A DNA stretch of 9,413 nucleotides from Phycisphaerales bacterium (GCA_029243925.1 JAQWRC010000277.1:1-9413), one strand, 5' to 3'; positions 1 through 7,606 are shown, counted from the first letter of the stretch. Numbers and translations are program-made. The notes: generated by a model not told the origin, from the letters alone.

Positions 1-337
1 CAGCCTTTCCCAGTTGGTCCTCGACCTTGGCTCGTTCGGCGGGGCCCTTGTCCTTGTCGGCCACGGCCTGATTGCGGAGGTTGGTGACTTCTTCGAGCAC
101 ACTCTTCTCGTGGGTCGCGTAGCCCTTGACCGTTTAGATCAGGTTTGGAATCAGATCATGACGTCGTTGCAGTTCGGTATCGATGTCCGCCCATGATTCC
201 TTGCACGACTGACGAAGCCGGACGAGTTTGTTGTACATCGCGACGATGATGATGACGAGCAGCAGGGCAATGGCCCCGATGACGATTGCCGTCATGGCGC
301 CGCCTGAAAGTGCAATAGTAAGGTGCATAGTGTGCAT
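1..337 (-). pseudogene. lemA: LemA family protein, interrupted by an in-frame TAA and cut by the window edge
   Basis: Read on the minus strand from ATG 337, the gene encodes a short N-terminus, one hydrophobic helix (AIVIGAIALLLVIIIVAMYN) and the LemA core with KLVRLRQSCKESWADIDTEL followed by QRRHDLIPNLI. Codon 68 is TAA (134-136). The same frame then continues for 44 codons without another stop and still reads as LemA (TVKGYATHEKSVLEEVTNLR) until the window edge. LemA proteins usually have Glu, Gln or Asn where the stop lies, so one base change (for example GAA to TAA) explains it. LemA proteins are small, helical, anchored by an N-terminal membrane segment, and of unclear biochemical role. 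The start at 337 is chosen for the AAAGGCGGG 9 bases upstream; GTG 358, ATG 328 and ATG 295 are alternatives, and 295 fits the usual LemA N-terminus best. As it stands only 67 residues would be made. It may be a true pseudogene, an assembly error, or a stop that is read through. Family assignment is firm; the status is uncertain. Confidence 0.85.
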
Positions 338-346
338 GGCTCTGAT

Positions 347-355
347 CCCGCCTTT
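347..355 (-). promoter_or_regulatory. Shine-Dalgarno site of the LemA gene
   Basis: The minus strand reads AAAGGCGGG, ending 9 bases before ATG 337. It resembles AAGGAGG and is the best ribosome binding site among the possible LemA starts, so it favours 337. The 71-bp gap to the giant gene's stop (338-408) shows neither a terminator hairpin nor a well-spaced promoter, so co-transcription with the upstream gene is possible. Confidence 0.45.
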
Positions 356-408
356 CACAAGTCAGGATAGCAGGTTCATGCATGCAACGATGGTTTACCC
401 GTTTTCAC

Positions 409-3400
409 TCAGTCATCAACCGTGAACATGTAATCAGCGAGTCCGCTGTCGCACGTCCAGTCGGTGTCCCAGTCGGAGGGGCCGATCCAGATGCAATACG
501 TTCCTGGGTCCAGTTGTACATCCGTGCTGGGTGTATAGAGCCCGGGCTCGTTGATCACATAGTCGACGAAGGCCACGGCATCGAGGTCGACGATGGCCAG
601 CAGGTGCGCGCCTCCCGAGCCGATCTCAAGTGAGAAGACGCCGCCGTCATCAAGCATGCCGTCAACATCCCACCAGTCGGTGTCACGATAGGTGCCGCCG
701 GAGATGTCGGTGTAGACCGAGGCCTGACCGCAGATCGTGTCTCCAAGTTCATAGGGTGTCATGGCACCGTCGCCGTTGAGTCCGGCGTTGCAGTCCGTCA
801 AGGCATCATCACCATCTATGAAGCATGCGCAGCCGTAATCGGATTCGTTGAAATCGGCTTCATCGGTGCAACCGGTGAAGACGTGGTCGCCTGGGCATTC
901 GCCCCAGAGCGCGATCAGTTCGAGCAGATCGATCACGTCGACGTCGCCGCTGCCGTTGAAGTCCGCTGGACAGGATTCACCGTCGTCGCATGCGCCCCAG
1001 GCGGCGATCAATCCGAGCAGATCGGTGACATCGACATCGTGGTCGTCATCGAGGTCAGGGGCACAGAGGTCGTCAATGCAGTCGGGAATGCCATCGCCAT
1101 CAGAGTCTGTTTCGGGATTGCCGCAACCGCATTCACCTTCTTCGATCTTGTCGGGATCAAATGGGCAGCCGTCGATGCAGTCTGGAGTGCCGTCGGCATC
1201 TGAGTCAGTTTCTGGATTGTCGCAGCCGCATTCGTCTTCTTCGATCTTGTCGGGATCAAATGGGCAGCCGTCGATGCAGTCTGGGGTGCCGTCGGCATCT
1301 GAGTCAGTTTCTGGATTGTCGCAGCCGCATTCGCCTTCTTCGATCTTGTCTGGGTCATCGGGGCACTCATCGTTGCAGTTGGGGGTGCCGTCGCCATCGG
1401 AGTCATCGTCGGCGATGCCGCAGCCGCATTCGCCTGGTTCGATCTTGTCTGGGTCATTAGGACAGCCATCGTTGCAGTCGAAGGTGCCGTCACTGTCGGT
1501 GTCGCAGACTTCGCTCATGCAGTTGCCGCCGCCGTTGACGTATGCGCCGTTGATCTGGTCGACGGTGTTGTCGCAGATACGCGAGGCGATGATCACTGGA
1601 TTGCTGTTGCCATAACTGCTGATACCGCCGCCGATTGATCCTGTGTTTTCAAGCACGAAAGAGTTGTCGACGGTCGGTGATGAGTTCCAGAGGTGCATGC
1701 CACCGCCGCGGTTGACGGCGGAGTTCTGGCTGAGGACGCATCCGTAGAGTGTGATGGCGGAGCTGTCATCGATATACATTCCGCCCCCGGTCAGTTCCGC
1801 GGTATTGCCGGTGAAGTCGCAGAGTTGCAGGGCGCAGTTGCCGGTGTTGTTGATGAAGAGCCCGCCACAGTATCCGTCCGAGGTGTTCGATGTGAAGTCG
1901 CATTCGTACAGATCGGTACTCATGCCGTTGAGCATCATGCCGCCAGCCTGATTGGATCCCCCTGCGTTGGGTGCAACGGATGCAGCATTGCCGGTGAAGT
2001 TCCATCGGTCAAGACGCCCGTCGGCGATGCTTACACCGGAGGCGAGCCAGGCACCGCCGCCAGCTCGTGATCGGTTGCCCATGAACGTGTTGTCCGAACC
2101 ATCGAGCGTGCAACTGTTCAGATACAGCCCACCGCCGCTTGAGTTCGAATCAAGCGTTTGATTGTCGGCAAAGGTGCAGTGGCTGATTTGGTGCGTGCCG
2201 GTATTCCACGCGGCGACTCCTCCGCCGTGGTGATGACCTGTGTTGTCGGTGAACGTGGTGTTGCCCAGCGTCATGTCGCCTCCGTAGGAGAAGATGCCGC
2301 CGCCGGAACATTCCGTGGTGCTGGTGGTGTTGCGTGTGAATGCGCAATTATTCGTCGAGATCGTCGCCCCTTGTCGGATATGGGCGCCGCCACCGTATCG
2401 GGTGGAGGTGTTGTCCTCGAAGACGCATGCCGTGAGTTGGACATCAGTGCCCTGGTCGGCGTAGATGGCTCCGCCGGAGTTGGCTGAGTTCAGGCGGAAA
2501 TCGCACCCTGTCGCACCGACGCTGGCGTCGCTGTAGAGGTAGATGGCTGCACCGTGATAGTCGTTTGCAGGGCTGGAGCACGATTCGATCGTGCAGTTGG
2601 TCAGGCTGGGATGGGCATTGTTGAGGCGAAGAGCGGCACCGTGGTCAATCCAATTGCAGTTGCGGATGATGCAGTTGATCAGCTGCGGACCGGGATTGGC
2701 GGTATTCAACATGTAGATGCCGCCGGCGGGGTTCGCATTGGACCCGTCGATGATGATGTTCTCGATGATGGTTGCTGCCGACTGCCCGTTGGTCAGTGTA
2801 AAGGTACGTGAGTCGCTAACGGGATGGATGATGGTCGTCGGTTCACCGGTTAACGGGTCGGTCGACCCGATGATGTGCAGGTCGCGGTCACCGAACGACA
2901 GCGTGCCGTTCAGGTAGAAGTCGCCGCCGGCCAGTGCAATGGTGTCGCCGCTGACGGCACTGTTGAATACGGACTCGAACTCGGTGACGTTGTCGATGAG
3001 AACAGGTCCACCGACATTGGGTGTCACATAGTTGCCTGGACCACGAAGACTGCTTCCACTGCTGAGAATGACGACATCATCGCCGATCTGATCGCCGCCA
3101 CCGCCGATGTTGTCGACATCACCTGCGACGACAAGAGTGGGTTCGCCCGCCGAGGGCAGATTGGTGAGCGTATCGGTGAAGGTGAGCAGTTCCGATTCGA
3201 TGCCGTCGTAGATGAGGTCATTTCGCCAGACGCGAGTGACCTGTTGATCCGAGCCTCCAACCGTTTCCGTCATGACGATCGCGACATCGATGTCACCATC
3301 ATTGTCGAAGTCACCGGTATCGACCGATTGAGGATTGGACGTGCCGGGACTGAGTACAAAGGTCGATGCGCCGAGGAACTCCGGGAACCCATCGCCATCC

Positions 3401-6400
3401 GCATCTTCTCGCAGCAGCACCTGGAAGGAGTTTCCAGCTTGATTGATCACCAACGTGTCCTGTATCCCCGCCTTGTCGTTGTCGAAGTTGTCCGTTGCGA
3501 TGTCGATGGGGTCGGCTTCAGTGATCACGATCGAATCGATCTCGAGGGTAAACGCCCGAAGTGACTGTGGACGCCTGAAGAGGCTGCTCTTGTTGTTCGT
3601 GCGACTGATTACAGTAACACCGGCATTCTTTGAATCCTGTTCATCTCCAGGTTCAATGCCCCAAGGCGGGGAACTGGGCTGGTCGATCACGTCATCATCC
3701 GCATCAATCCGCGTACCACGTCTGGAACCCGTATTTTCAATCAACCGGAGTGTGGCATCACCCTCGGAGGCGACAATGATGTCGAGGCGCCCGTTGCCTT
3801 CGACATCGAAGAAGCAGACGTCCACTGGATCGGGATCAAGTCCATTGCTGGAATCAAGTGTCAGTTCTGTTCCGGGCGCAGCGGACGGGATATCGATGAT
3901 CAGCGTGACGGATCCAGATTCCTTGTTGGCGACGACGGCATCAAGCGATCCGCCATCGTTGTTGTGATCGCCAAGCGCGAGGGCCATGGGCTCCCGCCCG
4001 ACGATGTATGTGAAACTTGCGCTCGTTTCGAATCCATCCCAGATCGTATCATTGTTGGCATCACCCTCATTCAGCATGACAATGAAGTTCCCATTGTCGT
4101 TTTCTGTTTCACCCGGCAGTGTGAACGCTAGATCGAGCAAGCCATCGTCGTTGACATCACCGAGCTTGGCGTCGGTCGGTGCACGGGCGATGCTGGACTC
4201 GTTGCCCTCATTGAGTCCGAAGACTTCATCGACGGAGGTGACTTCACCGATGAGCACTTCAGCCACGCCGCGTGAGTCCGCTTCGCGCCGGACTCTCAGG
4301 AAGGTGTTTGCAGGCAACCCGATGCACTGGATGCCGGTATTTCTGGTTGAGCCCCCGTCGAATCGAAGCAGTTCGTATGTTGATCCAGGTGCTGCGCTCC
4401 GGCCACTGAAATCGATGACAACCGTGCCGCCGAGCGTGATTTCGTGATTGAAGTCGGGAGTCTGTCCAGGGGCAAGGACGAGCGTGCCGGAGACGAATTC
4501 TGTTTCATTGTCAGGCAGCGGCATCGTGCCATATTGGATGTAGTTCGAGTCGATCGTGCTCTCACGAGCTTCGAGTATGCCGCCGAGATTGAAGAGCGTT
4601 CCGCCGCCGGGTCCACCACTTCCAGGGCCTGATCGGATTGTGCCGCCCGCATCGAGTTGCAGTTCGCCGCCTCGGACCAGTTGCGCCTTGTCCCAGAAGT
4701 TGATATTCGAGTCCGCATCGGTGACGCGCAGGCGGCCTTCACCTTCGCCGTCAACAAGCAGTCTCAGGGTTTCCAGTTCAAAGCCACCAGACAGCGTCAG
4801 GTGCGCAGGTTCCCCCCCGGCAAAACTCCCAACCAACGTGTTGTTTGCGCATTCAAGCTCGGTGCTTGATGCATCGAAGTTCCAATCTCCTGGTCCGACG
4901 ATGAGATCGCGGATGCTGTAGTTGATTCCCGTCGGAGAGTACGGTTGCTCGTACGACATCTGATCCGTGCTCAGAATTGCACTGTGCATCGAGCCGTTTG
5001 GAAAGACCCAGTCCCAGTCTTCGTAGACGTGCCAGTTGTATGGATGAAACCAAGAGCGATCGCCCCAGTAAGTATTGCTCCAGACGAAGTAACGAACGAA
5101 GCTGTGTGTATCGAAGTATTCGTAGCATCCGATGTCACCGTACAGTCCCTCCCATGGAACTCCCAACGGGCTGTCAAATGCATCATCGTTGTGCAGATGT
5201 TGGAAGCATTCGATTACTCCATCTCCATCCCAGTCATAGCACTCGTTGAATGCCTCGATTGCGCCTGCGTATTCGATTTCATATGAACTGCCGTTCAGCC
5301 ACAAGCATGTCTTTGAATATTCGAAGTCGGACGAAGTGTTGCCGGCATCGATTGCCGGTGATCCTGGAAGCAGCGAGTACTCTTCATCAAGGCTGCCGTG
5401 GCATACTCCGGGTACACCGTCTGCGCCGCTGGCATTCACGAACATGGGATCAAGGTCAGTGAGATTGTTCGTTCCATCACCGGAGTATTGGTCGATGATC
5501 GAGTTCCATACGCCGCCAGACGGGCCGGACAACTGGGCATACTCCGATCGAATTCCTTCTTCGGTGTTGCCCCAGAAGATCGAGTTCGACACTCGGCCAT
5601 CATGGCTGAGACCGGCGGTCAGGTTTCCGTTGGGACTTCGGTTGTAAGCAACGGTGCAGTGTGTGACGTCGGATCCGCCGTCAAGAATGGCGCCGTACCC
5701 GTTGTTTCCAACGATCAGGCAATTGTCAAGAACCAGGTGGCCGACGGCGTTGATATTGGTTTCTCGGAGCGCCTGCATGCCGCCATGTGTGTTGTAGGAG
5801 ATGTTTGAACGTCGGTAGTGGTGGAAAGTCTCGTAACCAGATTCATTAGAATCAGATACTGAGCACAACATCCCGACACCTGCATTTCGCACGACCTCAC
5901 TGCGGTCCATGATCAGCCTCGGGAAGCTGCCAAGAATTCCGCCGGCATCCCCCCAGACATTCGTGACAGAGTTGAGATTGATTTGCGAGTCGTAGATCAG
6001 AAGCTCGGGGCCATAGCCTGGTTCACTTCCGATTCCACCGCCCTCATATGCGGTGTTGCCAATGATCGAGCAGTCTCTGATGACGATTCGATCATTTTCG
6101 GCATGTGAATCGATGGCGATGCCGCCTCCGATTCCGCTGGTGCCATCTTCCGGATTCCGATCATGCAATCCATTCATGATGGTGAGTGAGTCGAGTATGA
6201 GTGTTCCACCTTGGCTGCCTGTGGTGATGACTGGGCCTGCGAAGCCCCCATCGATGTAGACGCCATTGGAATCACCAACAAGTGAAATCGGCTTGCGTAT
6301 TGTGAGATTCTCGTGGTAGGTGCCCGCCTCGATCCAAATGCCGAAGATGCTTTCATTTGCATCATCAATCGCGGATTGAATCGTTGTGTACCAGCAGGAC

Positions 6401-7557
6401 GGGCAGACATCGAGCCACCCTTCACCGCGTGGCTGGTCAGGATTGGTGTCGGCATCCGACTCCAGCCCGCCGCCTGGCTCCACCTGGGCCTCCAAAAATC
6501 CTCGGCCGCTGGCATCGTCGACACCACCGCCGAGTCGCACGAACAGTGCTTCGCCGGCTCGCACCGGAAGCAGCAGTTCCGAGGGGCCACCCGGGCAACC
6601 TGGGGCGTCATCGTTGCACCCGACCAAAGCCAGATGCTCACAGTCGCCGCGGTAGACGGCGAGATCCGTATCAAAGTCACTCCACCCGCAGGTACTCAGC
6701 CGAAGCAGGCCCGTTGTCGCCGGGGTGTATCGGTACCAGATGTCGTTGGCGATCACGCCGCCGTCGCCATCCAGTTCGCATTCGGCGTGCCCGGGGCGTT
6801 CGCTTGCGGCGCAGATCGTCGCAAAGGGCGTCGACCCGTCCGTCAGTTCGATCGCCTGCTCGCAGGTGTCGGCCAGTGGATCCACCGTGTTCATCGCATC
6901 GGCCAGCATCCAGTCGTCGACCTTCGGCTGCGGGCAGTTGCCCGTGAACCGGCAGTTGAGCACCAGCGGGGCGCATTCGTTGCAGTGGCCGAAGACGTCA
7001 CCTTCTGCGGCGCTGTTGCCGAGGAAGAGACAGTCCATGAACGTCGGTCCGCCGCCATCGCCGTACCAAGCGGCGCCGTCACGCATCGCATCGTTGGCTT
7101 CGAAAATGCAGTCGCGGAAGATGGGCGTGCTGTTGCGGGTCAGCAGGCCCGCGCCGCGGTCGGCCAGGCCGCCGCGGATGATGAGCCCTTCGATGATCGT
7201 GTTGGTATCTTCACCGCTGACGCAGGTGATGACGGTGCCGCCTCTCATGGCATTGATGGTCACCTCGCCATCAAGTGGCGCCAACGTGATCGATTTGCCT
7301 CGGAGATTTATGGTTTCCTGCCAGGTGCCGCTGGAGATGAGCACGCTGTCACCGTCGATGCTCGCATCGATGGCCGACTGGATGGTGGGGTACTCGCCGG
7401 GACGCTCACCGACGATGAGAGTCATGGTGGCCCGGGCCGATGCGGCGGCTGGGGCAAGCAACTGCATCTGCAGGAACACCGACAGCCCAAGCAGCAGGGC
7501 GATCAACACTCTGCGCAACCATATAGACAGATCCGTGGTGATCGTGTCTGATCTCAC
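409..7557 (-). CDS. Giant secreted mosaic protein (2382 aa) with three beta-helix regions, FG-GAP, thrombospondin type 3-like and dockerin-like modules
   Basis: The start is GTG 7557 behind a strong Shine-Dalgarno site; the stop is TGA. Residues 1-41 form a Sec signal peptide (Arg15-Arg16, a Leu-rich core, cleavage near AAASA/RA), so the protein is exported. Order of parts: first right-handed beta-helix about 45-210, opened by YPTIQSAIDA; PPC-like beta-sandwich about 228-360 (NDIWYRYTP, DTDLAVYRGDC); second beta-helix about 386-815, opened again by TTIQSAIDDA and closed by SPAIDAGN and GDIGCYEY; aromatic-rich segment 820-852 leading into a beta-strand-rich module to about 1105; six FG-GAP/VCBS-like repeats 1132-1498; third beta-helix about 1515-2000 with GGG/FxxN repeats; thrombospondin type 3-like repeats 2019-2163; dockerin-like pair 2164-2223; and a C-terminal beta domain 2224-2382 with LGDTICG and YRDTDWW, a PPC-like type seen after such modules in planctomycetes. 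No PEP-CTERM or LPXTG signal is visible, so how it is retained is unknown. No catalytic residues can be assigned. A surface, adhesion or matrix role is inference; a polysaccharide lyase activity cannot be excluded from the fold alone. The N-terminal 379 codons are much richer in GC than what follows. Confidence 0.93.
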   Translation of the reverse strand: MRSDTITTDLSIWLRRVLIALLLGLSVFLQMQLLAPAAASARATMTLIVGERPGEYPTIQSAIDASIDGDSVLISSGTWQETINLRGKSITLAPLDGEVTINAMRGGTVITCVSGEDTNTIIEGLIIRGGLADRGAGLLTRNSTPIFRDCIFEANDAMRDGAAWYGDGGGPTFMDCLFLGNSAAEGDVFGHCNECAPLVLNCRFTGNCPQPKVDDWMLADAMNTVDPLADTCEQAIELTDGSTPFATICAASERPGHAECELDGDGGVIANDIWYRYTPATTGLLRLSTCGWSDFDTDLAVYRGDCEHLALVGCNDDAPGCPGGPSELLLPVRAGEALFVRLGGGVDDASGRGFLEAQVEPGGGLESDADTNPDQPRGEGWLDVCPSCWYTTIQSAIDDANESIFGIWIEAGTYHENLTIRKPISLVGDSNGVYIDGGFAGPVITTGSQGGTLILDSLTIMNGLHDRNPEDGTSGIGGGIAIDSHAENDRIVIRDCSIIGNTAYEGGGIGSEPGYGPELLIYDSQINLNSVTNVWGDAGGILGSFPRLIMDRSEVVRNAGVGMLCSVSDSNESGYETFHHYRRSNISYNTHGGMQALRETNINAVGHLVLDNCLIVGNNGYGAILDGGSDVTHCTVAYNRSPNGNLTAGLSHDGRVSNSIFWGNTEEGIRSEYAQLSGPSGGVWNSIIDQYSGDGTNNLTDLDPMFVNASGADGVPGVCHGSLDEEYSLLPGSPAIDAGNTSSDFEYSKTCLWLNGSSYEIEYAGAIEAFNECYDWDGDGVIECFQHLHNDDAFDSPLGVPWEGLYGDIGCYEYFDTHSFVRYFVWSNTYWGDRSWFHPYNWHVYEDWDWVFPNGSMHSAILSTDQMSYEQPYSPTGINYSIRDLIVGPGDWNFDASSTELECANNTLVGSFAGGEPAHLTLSGGFELETLRLLVDGEGEGRLRVTDADSNINFWDKAQLVRGGELQLDAGGTIRSGPGSGGPGGGTLFNLGGILEARESTIDSNYIQYGTMPLPDNETEFVSGTLVLAPGQTPDFNHEITLGGTVVIDFSGRSAAPGSTYELLRFDGGSTRNTGIQCIGLPANTFLRVRREADSRGVAEVLIGEVTSVDEVFGLNEGNESSIARAPTDAKLGDVNDDGLLDLAFTLPGETENDNGNFIVMLNEGDANNDTIWDGFETSASFTYIVGREPMALALGDHNNDGGSLDAVVANKESGSVTLIIDIPSAAPGTELTLDSSNGLDPDPVDVCFFDVEGNGRLDIIVASEGDATLRLIENTGSRRGTRIDADDDVIDQPSSPPWGIEPGDEQDSKNAGVTVISRTNNKSSLFRRPQSLRAFTLEIDSIVITEADPIDIATDNFDNDKAGIQDTLVINQAGNSFQVLLREDADGDGFPEFLGASTFVLSPGTSNPQSVDTGDFDNDGDIDVAIVMTETVGGSDQQVTRVWRNDLIYDGIESELLTFTDTLTNLPSAGEPTLVVAGDVDNIGGGGDQIGDDVVILSSGSSLRGPGNYVTPNVGGPVLIDNVTEFESVFNSAVSGDTIALAGGDFYLNGTLSFGDRDLHIIGSTDPLTGEPTTIIHPVSDSRTFTLTNGQSAATIIENIIIDGSNANPAGGIYMLNTANPGPQLINCIIRNCNWIDHGAALRLNNAHPSLTNCTIESCSSPANDYHGAAIYLYSDASVGATGCDFRLNSANSGGAIYADQGTDVQLTACVFEDNTSTRYGGGAHIRQGATISTNNCAFTRNTTSTTECSGGGIFSYGGDMTLGNTTFTDNTGHHHGGGVAAWNTGTHQISHCTFADNQTLDSNSSGGGLYLNSCTLDGSDNTFMGNRSRAGGGAWLASGVSIADGRLDRWNFTGNAASVAPNAGGSNQAGGMMLNGMSTDLYECDFTSNTSDGYCGGLFINNTGNCALQLCDFTGNTAELTGGGMYIDDSSAITLYGCVLSQNSAVNRGGGMHLWNSSPTVDNSFVLENTGSIGGGISSYGNSNPVIIASRICDNTVDQINGAYVNGGGNCMSEVCDTDSDGTFDCNDGCPNDPDKIEPGECGCGIADDDSDGDGTPNCNDECPDDPDKIEEGECGCDNPETDSDADGTPDCIDGCPFDPDKIEEDECGCDNPETDSDADGTPDCIDGCPFDPDKIEEGECGCGNPETDSDGDGIPDCIDDLCAPDLDDDHDVDVTDLLGLIAAWGACDDGESCPADFNGSGDVDVIDLLELIALWGECPGDHVFTGCTDEADFNESDYGCACFIDGDDALTDCNAGLNGDGAMTPYELGDTICGQASVYTDISGGTYRDTDWWDVDGMLDDGGVFSLEIGSGGAHLLAIVDLDAVAFVDYVINEPGLYTPSTDVQLDPGTYCIWIGPSDWDTDWTCDSGLADYMFTVDD
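889..1068 (-). other. Dockerin type I-like domain (residues 2164-2223)
   Basis: Two EF-hand-like calcium loops with following helices are visible: DLDDDHDVDVTDLLGLIAAWG and ADFNGSGDVDVIDLLELIALWG, each with acidic residues at alternating positions, then hydrophobic helix residues, with Cys near the ends. The pair resembles the dockerin-like modules common in planctomycete secreted proteins. In clostridia dockerins bind cohesins in cellulosomes; no cohesin is visible here and the planctomycete partner is not known. Unusually for a cellulosomal dockerin, it is not at the C-terminus: 159 residues follow. Confidence 0.75.
1069..1503 (-). repeat. Four tandem 33-residue (99-bp) thrombospondin type 3-like units plus a partial fifth
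   Basis: Units lie at 1405-1503, 1306-1404, 1207-1305 and 1108-1206, with a partial fifth at 1069-1107. The consensus is DSDxDGTPDCxDGCP followed by DPDKIEEGECGC and NPET. The alternating Asp residues are typical calcium-binding thrombospondin type 3 features, and each full unit has four Cys (C-x3-C, then C-x-C). The DNA of neighbouring units is nearly identical over long stretches: 1141-1206 and 1240-1305 differ at one of 66 bases, and 1207-1250 and 1306-1349 also differ at one base. The block probably forms a stiff calcium-bound stalk between the beta-helix and the dockerin-like domain (inference from family). Confidence 0.85.
1609..2505 (-). repeat. About eleven Pmp-like GGG/FxxN beta-helix repeats (residues 1685-1983)
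   Basis: Successive coils carry an F-x-x-N-type motif, often after Cys, followed by a Gly-rich turn: CDFRLNSANSGGAI, CVFEDNTSTRYGGGA, TFTDNTGHHHGGGV, CTFADNQ...GGGL, TFMGNRSRAGGGA, CDFTSNTSDGYCGGL, CDFTGNTAELTGGGM, CVLSQNSAVNRGGGM, FVLENTGSIGGGI. Spacing is about 20-30 residues. The first unit has the exact GGAI and FxxN pair that defines chlamydial polymorphic membrane protein repeats. They form rungs of a right-handed beta-helix in the third helix region. Confidence 0.7.
3064..4164 (-). repeat. Six FG-GAP/VCBS-like calcium-loop repeats (residues 1132-1498)
   Basis: Recurring D-x-[DN]-x-[DN]-G loops are each followed by a hydrophobic strand: LGDVNDDGLLDLAF, LGDHNNDGGSLDAVVAN, FFDVEGNGRLDIIVAS, TDNFDNDKAGIQDTLVIN, TGDFDNDGDIDVAIVM and AGDVDNIGGGGDQIGDDVVIL. 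This is the pattern of FG-GAP/VCBS beta-propeller blades. The first and fifth loops are best preserved; the third, fourth and sixth are degenerate. Spacing is uneven (about 50-105 residues), so a regular seven-bladed propeller cannot be claimed. Confidence 0.7.
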
Positions 7558-7563
7558 GTTCTT

Positions 7564-7572
7564 CTCTCCTCC
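7564..7572 (-). promoter_or_regulatory. Strong Shine-Dalgarno site of the giant secreted protein gene
   Basis: The minus strand reads GGAGGAGAG, with the GGAGG core ending 10 bases before the GTG at 7557. The good site and spacing decide for this non-ATG start, which also gives a complete signal peptide. Confidence 0.7.
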
Positions 7573-7577
7573 GCTTC

Positions 7578-7606
7578 AGTATCCAGCAGAGCATTTGATT
7601 GGGCAA
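7578..7606 (-). promoter_or_regulatory. Candidate sigma-70-type promoter for the giant gene
   Basis: On the minus strand TTGCCC (7601-7606) and GATACT (7578-7583) are separated by exactly 17 bases; each matches the sigma-70 consensus at 4 of 6 positions. It lies in the 91-bp gap after the kinase gene. Transcription would start near 7571, close to the Shine-Dalgarno site, giving a very short leader; this weakens the case. Confidence 0.3.

Noticed and set aside
364..384. Possible promoter for the LemA gene (TATCCT with upstream TTGCAT, minus strand)
   Set aside because: The two boxes are only about 12 bases apart instead of about 17, and no other -35 box fits.
379..386. Palindrome TGCATGCA in the gap before the LemA gene, as a possible operator
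   Set aside because: It is only 8 bases with no second copy or well-spaced promoter nearby; it can occur by chance.
1069..1503. CRISPR-like array, because of the regular 99-bp periodicity
   Set aside because: The repeats are contiguous, in frame and coding (33 residues each), with no variable spacers and no cas genes.
848..1615. Plus-strand open frame of 255 codons, rich in Ser, Pro and Gln with internal repeats
   Set aside because: Its repeats mirror the 99-bp thrombospondin type 3-like units on the minus strand; no ribosome binding site or family was seen.
6313..7551. Plus-strand open frame of 412 codons opposite the N-terminal part of the giant gene
   Set aside because: It lies wholly antisense to a clear signal peptide, beta-helix and PPC-like coding region, falls mostly in the GC-rich part where stops are rare, and its product has no recognisable domain. 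An overlapping 393-codon frame at 6725-7906 is rejected for the same reasons.
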